Assembly: GCA_036259475.1 (NCBI GenBank)
Contig: DATABS010000110.1
Coordinates: 1-25,850 of the forward strand
DNA: 25,850 nt
Source of the DNA: ZC4RG17 sp036259475
GTDB lineage: Bacteria; Actinomycetota; Acidimicrobiia; Spongiisociales; ZC4RG35
Reading direction: 5' to 3'
Part shown: positions 15,851-23,035 of the stretch, one piece after another
How positions within the stretch are numbered: position 1 is the stretch's first letter
How the letters are laid out: every line of letters begins with the position of its first letter
The notes under the pieces: generated by a model
Told to the model about the DNA's origin: nothing
Databases searched by the model: none
What the model saw: the letters and a program-made list of their open reading frames with translations, nothing else
Position numbers and translations under genes: made by a program

Positions 15851-17557
15851 TCACAACACTCCCAGGGCGATCGCAGAGCGAATGACGGAGGCGGCCGTGT
15901 GACCTAGGCCGCAGATCGAAGCATCCTTCATCGCCCGGTCGATGTCGTCGATCAGGCCTGCCTCTACCGACCCGTTGGCCCGGGCGATTGCTTCCTCCAC
16001 CCGCACGGTGCCGACGCGACACGGCACACATTGGCCGCACGACTCGTCGCGGAAGAAGCGAGCGATGCGCCGGACGACGGCTCTCATGTCGTCTTCGGGA
16101 GCAAAGGCCATGATCACACCCGACCCGAGGGTGAGGCCCGCCTCCCTGCTGTCCTCGAAGGTGAGGGGCATGTCCCAATGGTCGTTCCCGACTAGCGAAC
16201 CGGCCGCTCCTCCCAGCAGCAGGTACGGGATGTCGTCGACCACTCCTCCTGCTTGTTCCACGGCCCGGCGGAGGGTCGTGCCCGATTCGAGCTCGTACGT
16301 TCCCGGACGAGCCACATTTCCCGACAGGCAGAACAGCCTGGAGCCGGGTGAGTCGGGCGTGCCCGTAGCGGCGTATGCCACGCCGCCGTCGAGGACGATG
16401 CGGGGCACGTTGATCAACGTCTCTACGTTGTTGACCACGGTCGGCCGCCCGAACAATCCGGCGACCGTGGGAAAGGGAGGCTTCTGTCGGGGCTCGCCTC
16501 GAAATCCCTCGATGGAGTTGAAGAGTGCCGTCTCCTCACCGCAGATGTACGCCCCCTGACCGCGGCGCACTTCGATGTCGAAGGCGATTCCTGAACCCAT
16601 GACGTTGGAACCGAGGAGCCCCTCTTGCCGGGCAGCGTCGATGGCTTGGCGGAGGAGCCGCGTGGCGTCGGGATACTCGCCCCGGATGTAGATGTATCCC
16701 TGCTCGGCTCCCACTGTAACCCCGGCGATGGTGAGCGACTCGACCACCGCGAATGGATCGCCCTCCATCACCACTCGATCCTTGAACGTGCCGGGCTCCG
16801 ACTCGTCGGCGTTGCAGACGACGTAACGGGGTCCCGGTTGCTCTGCCGCTCCCCTCCATTTGGTGCCGGTGGGGAACGCCGCACCGCCGCGGCCGCGGAG
16901 GTTCGAAGCCGTCAACTCGGTGATCACGGCCTCCGGACCGGAGGCGAGGGCACGCTCCAAGGCCTGGTAGCCGCCACTGTTCCGGTAGTCGTCCAGAGAG
17001 GAAGGGTCGACCCGCCCGACCCGGGAGAGAAGCGGGCCGCTAGAAACGAATGGTGTCTGGGCGGGGGGTGGAGTTCCATCGAGGGCCGCCTCGACTGCCG
17101 CCGGAGTGGCCCCGGTGAGCACCACATCCTCGGCCCCGGCATTCTGGATGAAGACGGCCGGGCGGCGGTCGCACTGTCCCAGGCAGGGACTGGCCACGAC
17201 TTCGTCCCTGTCGCCGAGGGACTTCAGTAGAGCGCCACCGCACGCAACGTCGTCGCAGACGTGCGCCACCGTCGCGGGCCGGGGTTCGACAGAAATGAGG
17301 GCATAGAAAGTGGCCACGGAATAGACCTCAGCCGGTGGCACCTGGAGGCGGCGAGCGATCTCGTCGATGGCTCCCGGGCTCACCCATCCCACTTCCGACT
17401 GGACCGCCTCGATGGCAGGCAGCAGATGATGGCGCAGGCCCCGGCTGAGGCGCACCACCCGGCCGGGACTGACGGCGTCGAGCGCAGCGGGGACGGCAGC
17501 GGCGATGGCCGCCCTCTCCGCCTCGGTCGCCTCGGCTCCGATGAGTTTCAGATCCAT
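15851..17557 (-). CDS. fdhB: NAD-linked formate dehydrogenase subunit, NuoE-NuoF fusion
   Basis: A 568-residue fusion. Residues about 1-150 are NuoE/thioredoxin-like with a 2Fe-2S ligand set (CDDVAC and PCLGQC). Residues about 190-560 are NuoF-like, with the NADH loop LRGRGGAAFPTGTKW, the FMN site CNADESEPGTFKDR, GAYICGEETALFNSIEG, and the 4Fe-4S motif ESCGQCVPCRVG with the distal cysteine in ICGLG. This is the diaphorase module of NAD-dependent formate dehydrogenases and hydrogenases. The ATG at 17557 (MDLKLIGAEATEAERAAI) is chosen over an upstream in-frame start near 17695, because the extra residues are encoded by the palindromic element at 17594-17779 and are not family-like. AAAGG about 12 bases upstream is a modest ribosome binding site. 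Confidence 0.92.
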   Translation of the reverse strand: MDLKLIGAEATEAERAAIAAAVPAALDAVSPGRVVRLSRGLRHHLLPAIEAVQSEVGWVSPGAIDEIARRLQVPPAEVYSVATFYALISVEPRPATVAHVCDDVACGGALLKSLGDRDEVVASPCLGQCDRRPAVFIQNAGAEDVVLTGATPAAVEAALDGTPPPAQTPFVSSGPLLSRVGRVDPSSLDDYRNSGGYQALERALASGPEAVITELTASNLRGRGGAAFPTGTKWRGAAEQPGPRYVVCNADESEPGTFKDRVVMEGDPFAVVESLTIAGVTVGAEQGYIYIRGEYPDATRLLRQAIDAARQEGLLGSNVMGSGIAFDIEVRRGQGAYICGEETALFNSIEGFRGEPRQKPPFPTVAGLFGRPTVVNNVETLINVPRIVLDGGVAYAATGTPDSPGSRLFCLSGNVARPGTYELESGTTLRRAVEQAGGVVDDIPYLLLGGAAGSLVGNDHWDMPLTFEDSREAGLTLGSGVIMAFAPEDDMRAVVRRIARFFRDESCGQCVPCRVGTVRVEEAIARANGSVEAGLIDDIDRAMKDASICGLGHTAASVIRSAIALGVL

Positions 17558-17593
17558 GATGATCTGCCTTTGTCCCGCACGACGAAGCGAAGC

Positions 17594-17779
17594 TTTGTCC
17601 CCCGGAGCGAAGCGAGGCGGGAAGGGGCGCCCACGAAGTGGGGTAGGGGGCGCCCCCGAAGGGTGCCGGGGAAACCCGTCTTGAAGCTTTCGCACGCTTC
17701 ACCATTGCCCCCTACCCCCCTGGCTCCGCTAGCGCTCCGCCAGCAGGGACCCCTTCCCCCAACTGCGTTGGGGGACAAA
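17594..17779. repeat. MITE-like palindromic element inside the fdh operon
   Basis: The ends are a perfect 10-bp inverted repeat, TTTGTCCCCC (17594-17603) and GGGGGACAAA (17770-17779). Inside, GGGGTAGGGGGC (17640-17651) matches GCCCCCTACCCC (17707-17718) as a perfect 12-bp inverted repeat. Further small hairpins are CGGG-GAAA-CCCG (17667-17678), GAAGC/GCTTC (17683-17700) and a 9-bp stem at 17755-17775. There is no transposase and no clear target-site duplication. It fills the 241-base gap between fdhA and fdhB, whereas other gaps in this operon are far shorter. It could be a mobile or REP-like element, or a processed structure that tunes the downstream genes. Confidence 0.55.
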
Positions 17780-17798
17780 TGAAGAGAGACTTCCGACA

Positions 17799-19697
17799 TC
17801 ATGCCTTCTCCAGTCGGACCGCGGTGGCCTTGAACTCCGCCGTGCCGGACTTCGGATCCCACGCCTCGATCGTCAACTGGTTTACGTCCACGTCGTCGGG
17901 GTGATGGATCGCCATGAAGGTGAGACCCGACCGCAGTTCGGGGTCGATCCTGGCGGGAGCGACAACCGAGCCGCGCCGGGACACGATACGCACCGGGTCG
18001 CCGTCGAGCATGGCGAGGCGCTCGGCGTCCTCGGGAGAGATGTCCAGGGTGGTGCCGATACGACGGGGTGAGTCGTACCCGCCCGACTGGACGCCGGTGT
18101 TGAATCCGTCGAGCTGGCGGCCGGTGGTGAGGCGGATCGGGAATTCATCGGTCAGAGTGTCGACCGGCGCCAGCCATTCGACAGGGATGAACGGCGCCGG
18201 GTCCTTGACGTCCTCCTCCCACAGTCGGGCGTGGAGGAACTTGCTGCCGGGATGATCCTCGTCGGGGCACGGCCACTGCAGCCCGCCCATCTCCTCCAAG
18301 CGGCGGTAGCTCATCCCGGCGTGGGCCGGCGACAGCGAGCGGAGCTCGTCCCACACCGCCTCGGCGGTGAGCGTCCCCCAGTCGGTGCCCAGCTCGGCGG
18401 CGAGGAGCCTCAAGATCTCGATGTCGGTCTTGGCCTCTCCCGGCGGGGTGAGACCGGCTCGGACTCGCTGCACGCGACGCTCCGACGAGGTGACGGTGCC
18501 TTCGCCCTCGGCCCAGTCGGCGGCGGCGGGAAAGACGATGTCCGCCAACTCGGCGGTCGCGGTAACGAACAGATCCTGAACGACGAGAAAGTCGAGGCTG
18601 CGCAGAGCCTCGATGGTGTGGGCGGCATCGGCTTCCGATTGGGCCGGATTCTCGCCGATCACGTACAGGCCGCGCAGTTTGCCCGCTGCCATCGCCTCGA
18701 ACATCTGTGTCAGGTGCCATCCCCGCTTCGCGGGGATGGCCGTGCCCCATGTGGACTCGAACTTGGCCCGGTCCTCGGGATCCTCCACGTCCTGGAAGCC
18801 CGGCAGCTTGTTAGGTAGCGCGCCCATGTCGCCCCCGCCCTGAACGTTGTTCTGTCCCCGGATCGGGACTAGGCCAGACCCATACCGGCCCACATGCCCG
18901 GTGAGAAGAGCCAGGCTGATCAGGGCGAGAACATTGTCGCTCCCGGTGTGGTGCTCGGTGATGCCCAACGTCCAGCACAGTTGCGCGGTGGGGGCGGTGG
19001 CATAGGCGATGGCCATCTCGCGGATCACATCCCCAGGAATACCTGTGATCTGGCTGGTCCGCTCTAGGTCGTAGGCGGAGACGGTGTCGGCGTATTCATC
19101 GAACCCGGTCGTCGCCCTCTCTATGAACTGGGTGTTGTGCAGGTTCTCCCCGATGATGACGTTGGCCATGGCGTTGGCCAGGGCGATGTCGGACCCGACG
19201 TCGATCCCCAACCAGACGTCGGCCCACTGGGCCGATTCGCTGCGGCGCGGATCGACCGCGTACATGCGCGCCCCGTTACGCAACCCCTTCAGCAGGTGAT
19301 GGAAGAAGATGGGATGGGCGTTGCGGGCGTTCGAGCCCCACAGCAGGATCAGATCGGTGTTCTCGATCTCTTCGTAGGAGCTCGTCCCGCCTCCGGCTCC
19401 GAGCACAGTCACCAGACCGGTGACGCTGGGAGCGTGTCAGGTGCGGTTGCACGAGTCGATGTTGTTCGTGCCGAGGACCGTGCGGGCGAACTTCTGGGCC
19501 AGAAAGTTGGTCTCGTTGGTGGCTTTCGAGCAGCTGAACAATCCCAAAGCCGAGCCACCGTGAGTTTCCTTCACCCGCCCGAGTCCCTCCGCCGCTGCCG
19601 CCAGCGCTTCATTCCACGATGCCGACCGGAACCCATCGCCCTGCCGTATCAAGGGCGTGGTGAGCCGGGGCCGGCGACGACCGGTGCGCATCCTCAT
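17799..19697 (-). CDS. fdhA: Formate dehydrogenase catalytic subunit with in-frame UGA (selenocysteine), lacking its own 4Fe-4S domain
   Basis: Reading through the TGA at 19437-19439 gives one 632-residue molybdopterin subunit. Sequence before the TGA (NNIDSCNRT) and after it (HAPSVTGLVTVLGAGGGTSS) joins as the family's SCxRxU-H-x-PSV-x-GL active-site stretch, so the TGA is Sec87 followed by the conserved His88. A bSECIS hairpin follows directly. Downstream, ENTDLILLWGSNARNAHPIF, PIRGQNNVQGGGDMGALPN (with the catalytic arginine) and the C-terminal dinucleotide-binding domain (RLTTGRQLDGFNTGVQSGGY) are all present. The protein starts at RLTTPLIRQGDG, i.e. after the cluster domain that normally precedes it; that domain is in the gene at 14827-15780. 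The ATG at 19697 has a strong AAGGAGGTG 10 bases upstream. Needs selA/B/C/D elsewhere in the genome. Confidence 0.9.
19408..19439 (-). promoter_or_regulatory. UGA selenocysteine codon with bSECIS hairpin
   Basis: On the minus strand the UGA (19439-19437) is followed by 12 bases and then a perfect 6-bp stem GTCACC/GGTGAC (19424-19419 and 19413-19408) closing the 5-base loop GGTCT. The loop starts with G about 18 bases after the UGA, closely resembling the E. coli fdhF element, whose loop also contains GGUCU. The hairpin lies inside the coding sequence, as bacterial SECIS elements do. Confidence 0.85.
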
Positions 19698-19725
19698 ATC
19701 TCCATCACCTCCTTCCACCATTCGA

Positions 19726-20115
19726 TCATGACATCCTCGCACTCGAGGCGAGAACCGTCGAGAGGCGCCTTCCGACGCAGAACTCGTTGCCGTCGGGATC
19801 GGCCATCACCGTCAGCGCATAGGCAGGCTGGTCCACGTCCTGGACTCGGCGGCCGCCCCAGCTTTCGATGGCGGAAATCAGGGCGGCCGGGTCGTCCGAC
19901 GACACCTCCAGATGCATCCGGTTCTTCGACGACTTCGAATCATCCACTCGCTGGAGGATGAGAGCCACGCCGGGGGAAACCTCGTCGAACCACACGTAAG
20001 GGTCCTCGCGACGACGGACCTGCAGCCGCAGCAGCCGACCCCAGAAGGCGACGGCCCGGTCGAGGTCTTCAACGTCGATGGTGAAGCCTCTCAGGGTCCC
20101 CATCGGCTCGGACAT
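19726..20115 (-). CDS. VOC-fold (glyoxalase/bleomycin-resistance-like) protein
   Basis: A 129-residue single VOC domain of two beta-alpha-beta-beta-beta modules. The first is LRGFTIDVEDLDRAVAFWGR and the second contains MHLEVSSDDPAALISAIESW. A final ADPDGNEFCVGRR carries the PxGNxF motif, and the His in HLEV and the Glu in NEF sit where metal ligands occur in the superfamily. Members range from glyoxalases to dioxygenases and lactamase-like binders, so no reaction can be named. The ATG overlaps the iclR stop by one base (TGATG) and the stop is 28 bases before fdhA, so it belongs to the iclR-fdh-mttB operon. The frame continues open far upstream through iclR, but that part is a shadow, not a fusion. 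Confidence 0.8.
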   Translation of the reverse strand: MSEPMGTLRGFTIDVEDLDRAVAFWGRLLRLQVRRREDPYVWFDEVSPGVALILQRVDDSKSSKNRMHLEVSSDDPAALISAIESWGGRRVQDVDQPAYALTVMADPDGNEFCVGRRLSTVLASSARMS

Positions 20116-20864
20116 CACAGGTGGGGAATGAGCCCACTGAGGCGTTGCGCCACCTCGAGAAGGAGCTTGCCGATCTTCTCGGTCGTGCCGGGGACGGGAA
20201 ATCGGTAGGCCGGACCATGCACGTGGATCGCTCCGACCAGGCGTCCGCGGGAGTCGTGGACGGCGGTGGCAACCGAGTTCAAGCCCTCGGTGAGTTCCTC
20301 GAATGCCCAGACAAAGCCGTCCTCGTTGACCTGCTGAAGCCGCTTCTCCAGCTCCTCGGGTTCGGTGAGGGTGGCGTCGGTGTACGCGTTGAGGGGGCGC
20401 TCGAGAAATCGCTCGAGGCGCTTCTCGGGCCAAGAGGCGAGCATCACCTGGCCGGAGGGTGTGGCGTGCATCGAGATTCGCTCCCCGGTCCAGTCGCGCA
20501 CCTGGATGTCGTTGTCGGAGCTGACCTGGTCGATGTAGTGGGCTCGATGCCCGTCGGGCACGGCGAGACCCGCATCCTCGCCCGTCATCTCGGCGAGAAG
20601 TCGAAGGTGAGGTCGGACGATGGACACCAGGTTGGCGGTGGGACTGGCGACTCCGGCGAGGGCCACGATCTCCGGGCCGATGCGATAGCGGCCGTCGTCG
20701 TCGACCCTCTCCACCGCTCCGATCTCCTCGAGGGTGCGAGTCAGCCGGGCGACAGTGCTCTTGGGCAGCGATGCTCGATCGGCCAGCTCCGTGATCCCCA
20801 GGTCCCCCGTCGTCAGGGCCTCCAGGATGCGGAAGGCGCGGGCTACGGACTGTACGCTCGCCAT
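20115..20864 (-). CDS. IclR-family transcriptional regulator
   Basis: A 249-residue regulator. Its N-terminal winged helix-turn-helix is SVQSVARAFRILEALTTGDL then GITELADRASLPKSTVARLT and RTLEEIGAV. A C-terminal IclR effector domain (about 75-245) contains GQVMLASWPEKRLERFL, VNEDGFVWAFEELTEGLNSV and AVHDSRGRLVGAIHVHGPAY. IclR proteins usually bind short palindromes as dimers or tetramers and respond to small metabolites. It heads the minus-strand operon that includes formate dehydrogenase and mttB. A 17-bp palindrome lies 48 bases upstream of its start, and near-identical copies sit at the corrinoid and dehydrogenase promoters. It is therefore the prime candidate controller of the whole cluster, with betaine or a breakdown product as a plausible effector. 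The ribosome binding site is weak. Confidence 0.92.
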   Translation of the reverse strand: MASVQSVARAFRILEALTTGDLGITELADRASLPKSTVARLTRTLEEIGAVERVDDDGRYRIGPEIVALAGVASPTANLVSIVRPHLRLLAEMTGEDAGLAVPDGHRAHYIDQVSSDNDIQVRDWTGERISMHATPSGQVMLASWPEKRLERFLERPLNAYTDATLTEPEELEKRLQQVNEDGFVWAFEELTEGLNSVATAVHDSRGRLVGAIHVHGPAYRFPVPGTTEKIGKLLLEVAQRLSGLIPHL

Positions 20865-20911
20865 CTATCGCTTTCGGGTGGCTTCGACGCCATACGTTAC
20901 TGCGTGGAATC

Positions 20912-20928
20912 GTTCCGCGATACGGAAC
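20912..20928. promoter_or_regulatory. Palindromic operator site 3, between iclR and the cyclo-ligase gene
   Basis: GTTCCGCGATACGGAAC has 6-bp perfect arms (GTTCCG/CGGAAC) around CGATA. It matches site 1 at 16 of 17 positions. It is 48 bases before the iclR ATG on one side. On the other it directly abuts the AGGGAG ribosome binding site (from 20929) of the cyclo-ligase gene. It probably mediates autoregulation and control of the divergent folate gene. Confidence 0.75.
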
Positions 20929-20939
20929 AGGGAGAGCCG

Positions 20940-21485
20940 ATGGACGCCAGCGAGAAAAAGCGCCGTCTTCGGGCCGAACTCGCCTCCCGGGTCCACCCTG
21001 GGCCGGAGGTTCGAGCCCGGGTCGTCTCACATGTTTCCCAGTGGCTGCGATGCCGGCGCCCCGGGATGGTCGTCGGGTTCTTGGCCATGGGCGATGAGAT
21101 CGACATGTCGCCGCTGGTGGAGGCCCATCCAGAGGTTCGCTTCGGCCTGACGCGTACCGCTCCAGGGGTGACTCTGACCGTGCACGACTTCGACGCCCCG
21201 CGGGAGATCCACCGTTTCGGCTTCGCGCAGCCGGCCGCCGGAAGTGCTGAGATCCCGCCCGATGACGTCGATGTGGTGCTGGTTCCGGGGCTGGCTTTTG
21301 GCCTTGATGGGCGTCGGCTGGGGCGAGGCGCCGGTTACTACGATCGGTTCCTGGCCCGGCTCGACGCCGACAAGGTCGCCCTCACGACGACCGATCGCAT
21401 TCGTCCCGATCTGCCGCTCGAGTCCCACGATGTCCGGGTTGATTGGATTGCCACCGAAGAGGGCGTCCTGGCGGTGGATCGCTGA
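20940..21485 (+). CDS. 5-formyltetrahydrofolate cyclo-ligase (MTHFS)
   Basis: A 181-residue enzyme that uses ATP to convert 5-formyl-THF to 5,10-methenyl-THF, returning a dead-end folate to the C1 pool. Features are the N-terminal EKKRRLRAELASR helix (substrate and nucleotide contacts), VVGFLAMGDEIDMSPLVE, and the signature LVPGLAFGLDGRRLGRGAGY followed by YDRFL. AGGGAGAG sits just before the ATG. The gene is common to most bacteria, but here it is divergent from iclR and abuts the operator, which suggests co-regulation with a folate-loading betaine pathway. A long open frame upstream of 20940 is antisense to iclR and not credible. Confidence 0.9.
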   Translation: MDASEKKRRLRAELASRVHPGPEVRARVVSHVSQWLRCRRPGMVVGFLAMGDEIDMSPLVEAHPEVRFGLTRTAPGVTLTVHDFDAPREIHRFGFAQPAAGSAEIPPDDVDVVLVPGLAFGLDGRRLGRGAGYYDRFLARLDADKVALTTTDRIRPDLPLESHDVRVDWIATEEGVLAVDR

Positions 21486-21521
21486 CCGTTCCGCGAACCG
21501 ACTCGGTGCGGGACAACTGCG

Positions 21522-22094
21522 TCAGAGCAGATGGACCTCCACCTGATCCGCTCCGAGCTCTCGCATCTCCTGGGCCACCGATTCGGCTTCGGCGTCGGTG
21601 GTCTCGACGGCGACGAGGAGGCTTCCCTCCTCCATACTGTTGCGATAGAGGTTGTCCGGGTCGTTGTCGGCCCGAATCTGGCGGTCCTCGCCGTCTTCGT
21701 CATCTTCAGTCGCACCCACGATGGCTCCCAGGATGCCGCCCGTGGCCCCTCCGATCGCAGCTCCGGCACCCGACCCCAGCAGGGTCGAGGCGAGAACGCC
21801 ACCGGCCAGCAGCGGCCCGATTCCGGGGATGGCCACCAGCCCGGCGCTGGCCAACAGGCCGGCCGTGCCTCCGGCCACCGCGCCACCGACGGCACCACCA
21901 GCCATTCCCTTGCCGGCCTCGTCGATGGCTTCAGACTCCTCGGGGTCGAATCCATCGCCCTCGTAGTGGTGGCCGTATCGTTCCTGGCTCGCCAGTACGC
22001 CCATCGATTCGGGCGCGATACCCCGTTCGTAGAAGCTGGTCACGGCCTGATCGGCCCTCGCCTGGTCCTCGAACAGTGCGATAACTGTCGCCAT
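21522..22094 (-). CDS. Glycine-rich, hydrophobic-core stress-type protein (general stress protein-like N-terminus)
   Basis: A 190-residue protein. Its N-terminus TVIALFEDQARADQAVTSFY then ERGIAPESMGVLA resembles the general stress protein 17M-like fold. The centre (about 62-128) is a long Gly/Ala-rich hydrophobic stretch (GGAVGGAVAGGTAGLLASAG, then GGVLASTLLGSGAGAAIGGA) with glycine-zipper character, probably membrane-inserting. The C-terminus (SLLVAVETTDAEAESVAQEM then RELGADQVEVHLL) looks like a second copy of the N-terminal ferredoxin-like half. Such proteins are often envelope or stress associated, with no known reaction. GGAAGGAA precedes the ATG. It converges with the cyclo-ligase gene across 36 bases and shows no clear link to the betaine cluster. 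Confidence 0.75.
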   Translation of the reverse strand: MATVIALFEDQARADQAVTSFYERGIAPESMGVLASQERYGHHYEGDGFDPEESEAIDEAGKGMAGGAVGGAVAGGTAGLLASAGLVAIPGIGPLLAGGVLASTLLGSGAGAAIGGATGGILGAIVGATEDDEDGEDRQIRADNDPDNLYRNSMEEGSLLVAVETTDAEAESVAQEMRELGADQVEVHLL

Positions 22095-22531
22095 GTGCGT
22101 TCCTTCCCTCGTGGAGCGTGTCGAGCTACCCCGATTCGGCCCGAGCCAACCGTGTTGTCGCGGCTTTATGGGGCCAGCGGCCCATCCCGTCGTCGGGTCG
22201 GTGGAATACCTTGAACGACGGTGGCTCAGGGGCCGGTGGGAGTGGACTCATGACGATCAACGGGCTGGGAGCTCAGTCGGATCGCCCGCCAACGCAGGTG
22301 TCCTCGTTCAGTAGTCGTGCGAGCACCGTGTCGCTTCCACCGATAGAGACTTCTCCGCGGCCTGGACTCGGTGCCGTGGGAGAAGGGCGACGACGCCTCT
22401 AGTCGCCGTCGCCTGCTTGCCGGCTGCAGGGGTGGCTCATCGCCACCCCTGTGGTCGTTCAGCTCCCGATCATCCCCTGCTACTGCCCGTGAGCGGTCGA
22501 CGAGACACCCCTCCTCCGCCCGGGCCAGGCT
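22095..22531. other. Intergenic region between the stress-type gene and the str operon
   Basis: No convincing gene. A 50-codon frame from an ATG at 22250 to 22402, with GGGAG upstream and a hairpin downstream, is possible. However, its codon use is less biased than its neighbours' and I recognise nothing in the product. The only strong structure is the hairpin at 22427-22451. The rest holds nothing I can name. Confidence 0.4.
22427..22451 (+). terminator. Hairpin upstream of the str operon promoter
   Basis: CAGGGGTGGC (22427-22436) and GCCACCCCTG (22442-22451) form a perfect 10-bp stem with the 5-base loop TCATC. No T-run follows on the plus strand. It could limit read-through into the ribosomal operon from either side, or end a short transcript from the 22250-22402 frame. 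Confidence 0.55.
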
Positions 22532-22560
22532 TTGCGCTATAACCGGGTGGCCCATATACT
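22532..22560 (+). promoter_or_regulatory. Predicted promoter of the rpsL-rpsG-fusA-tuf operon
   Basis: TTGCGC (22532-22537) and TATACT (22555-22560) at 17-base spacing form a strong -10 with a half-matching -35. Transcription would begin near 22567, giving a leader of about 97 bases before rpsL. Confidence 0.65.
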
Positions 22561-22566
22561 TTCATC

Positions 22567-22663
22567 TCGTGGTTCTCACCACCTCTCCCCTCCCCTGACG
22601 GGAGCCATGTGCTGCGATCAGGTGATCGGTGAGAGGTGGATACCTTTTCGCGTTAGGAGTGAC
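22567..22663 (+). promoter_or_regulatory. Structured leader of the str operon with alternative pairings
   Basis: CCACCTCTC (22579-22587) can pair with GAGAGGTGG (22631-22639). The overlapping TCTCACC (22574-22580) can instead pair with GGTGAGA (22628-22634); the two long-range stems exclude each other. Inside lie CTCCC/GGGAG (22590-22604) and CGATC/GATCG (22615-22628). AGGAG at 22655-22659 is the rpsL ribosome binding site. Ribosomal protein feedback control of such leaders is known in other operons; here it is inferred only from structure. Confidence 0.45.
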
Positions 22664-23035
22664 ATGCCGACCATCGAGCAGCTTGTCCGTGAGGGCAGGA
22701 AGCCAAAGAAGAAGAAGACGAAGACCGCCGGCCTCGCCGGAGCACCACAGCGGCGCGGCGTCTGCACGCGTGTCTACACCGTGACGCCCAAGAAGCCCAA
22801 CTCGGCTCTGCGCAAGGTGTGTCGTGTTCGTCTCTCTTCGGGTGTCGAGGTCACGGCATACATCCCTGGAGAGGGTCACAATCTGCAGGAGCACTCGATC
22901 GTCCTCGTCCGCGGTGGCCGCGTGCGCGACCTTCCCGGCGTTCGGTACAAGGTCATCCGCGGAACGCTCGACGCCGCCGGTGTGGCGGACCGCAAGCAGG
23001 CTCGTTCCCGCTACGGATCGAAGAGGGACAGCTGA
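22664..23035 (+). CDS. rpsL: 30S ribosomal protein S12
   Basis: A 123-residue S12 with PQRRGVCTRVYTVTPKKPNS then ALRKVCRVRL, AYIPGEGHNLQEHSIVLVRG and DRKQARSRYGSKRDS. It sits at the decoding centre of the small subunit. The start is the ATG at 22664 with AGGAG four bases upstream; the longer open frame from 22532 runs through the leader and is not coding. Residue 88 (counting Met1) is arginine (CGC) in GGRVRDLPG, where most bacteria have lysine; Lys43 and Lys44 are present. Substitution of that lysine is a known route to streptomycin resistance. The stop overlaps the rpsG start by one base. Confidence 0.97.
   Translation: MPTIEQLVREGRKPKKKKTKTAGLAGAPQRRGVCTRVYTVTPKKPNSALRKVCRVRLSSGVEVTAYIPGEGHNLQEHSIVLVRGGRVRDLPGVRYKVIRGTLDAAGVADRKQARSRYGSKRDS

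Noticed and set aside
19437..19742. Fdh catalytic gene as a pseudogene or two separate genes broken by a stop codon
   Set aside because: The TGA is exactly at the selenocysteine position, the frame continues on both sides, and a bSECIS hairpin follows.
19726..21030. 434-codon open frame suggesting a VOC fusion protein
   Set aside because: Only the last 129 codons read as a VOC domain; the rest is antisense or out of frame to iclR and has low-complexity composition.
21488..21498. GTTCCGCGAAC near the end of the cyclo-ligase gene as a fourth operator
   Set aside because: Arms are only 4 bp with a 3-base spacer, and it lies between two converging gene ends; it lacks the N7 spacing.
22250..22402. 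50-residue small protein with GGGAG upstream and a hairpin downstream
   Set aside because: Codon bias is weaker than in neighbouring genes and no family is recognised; too little to call a gene.
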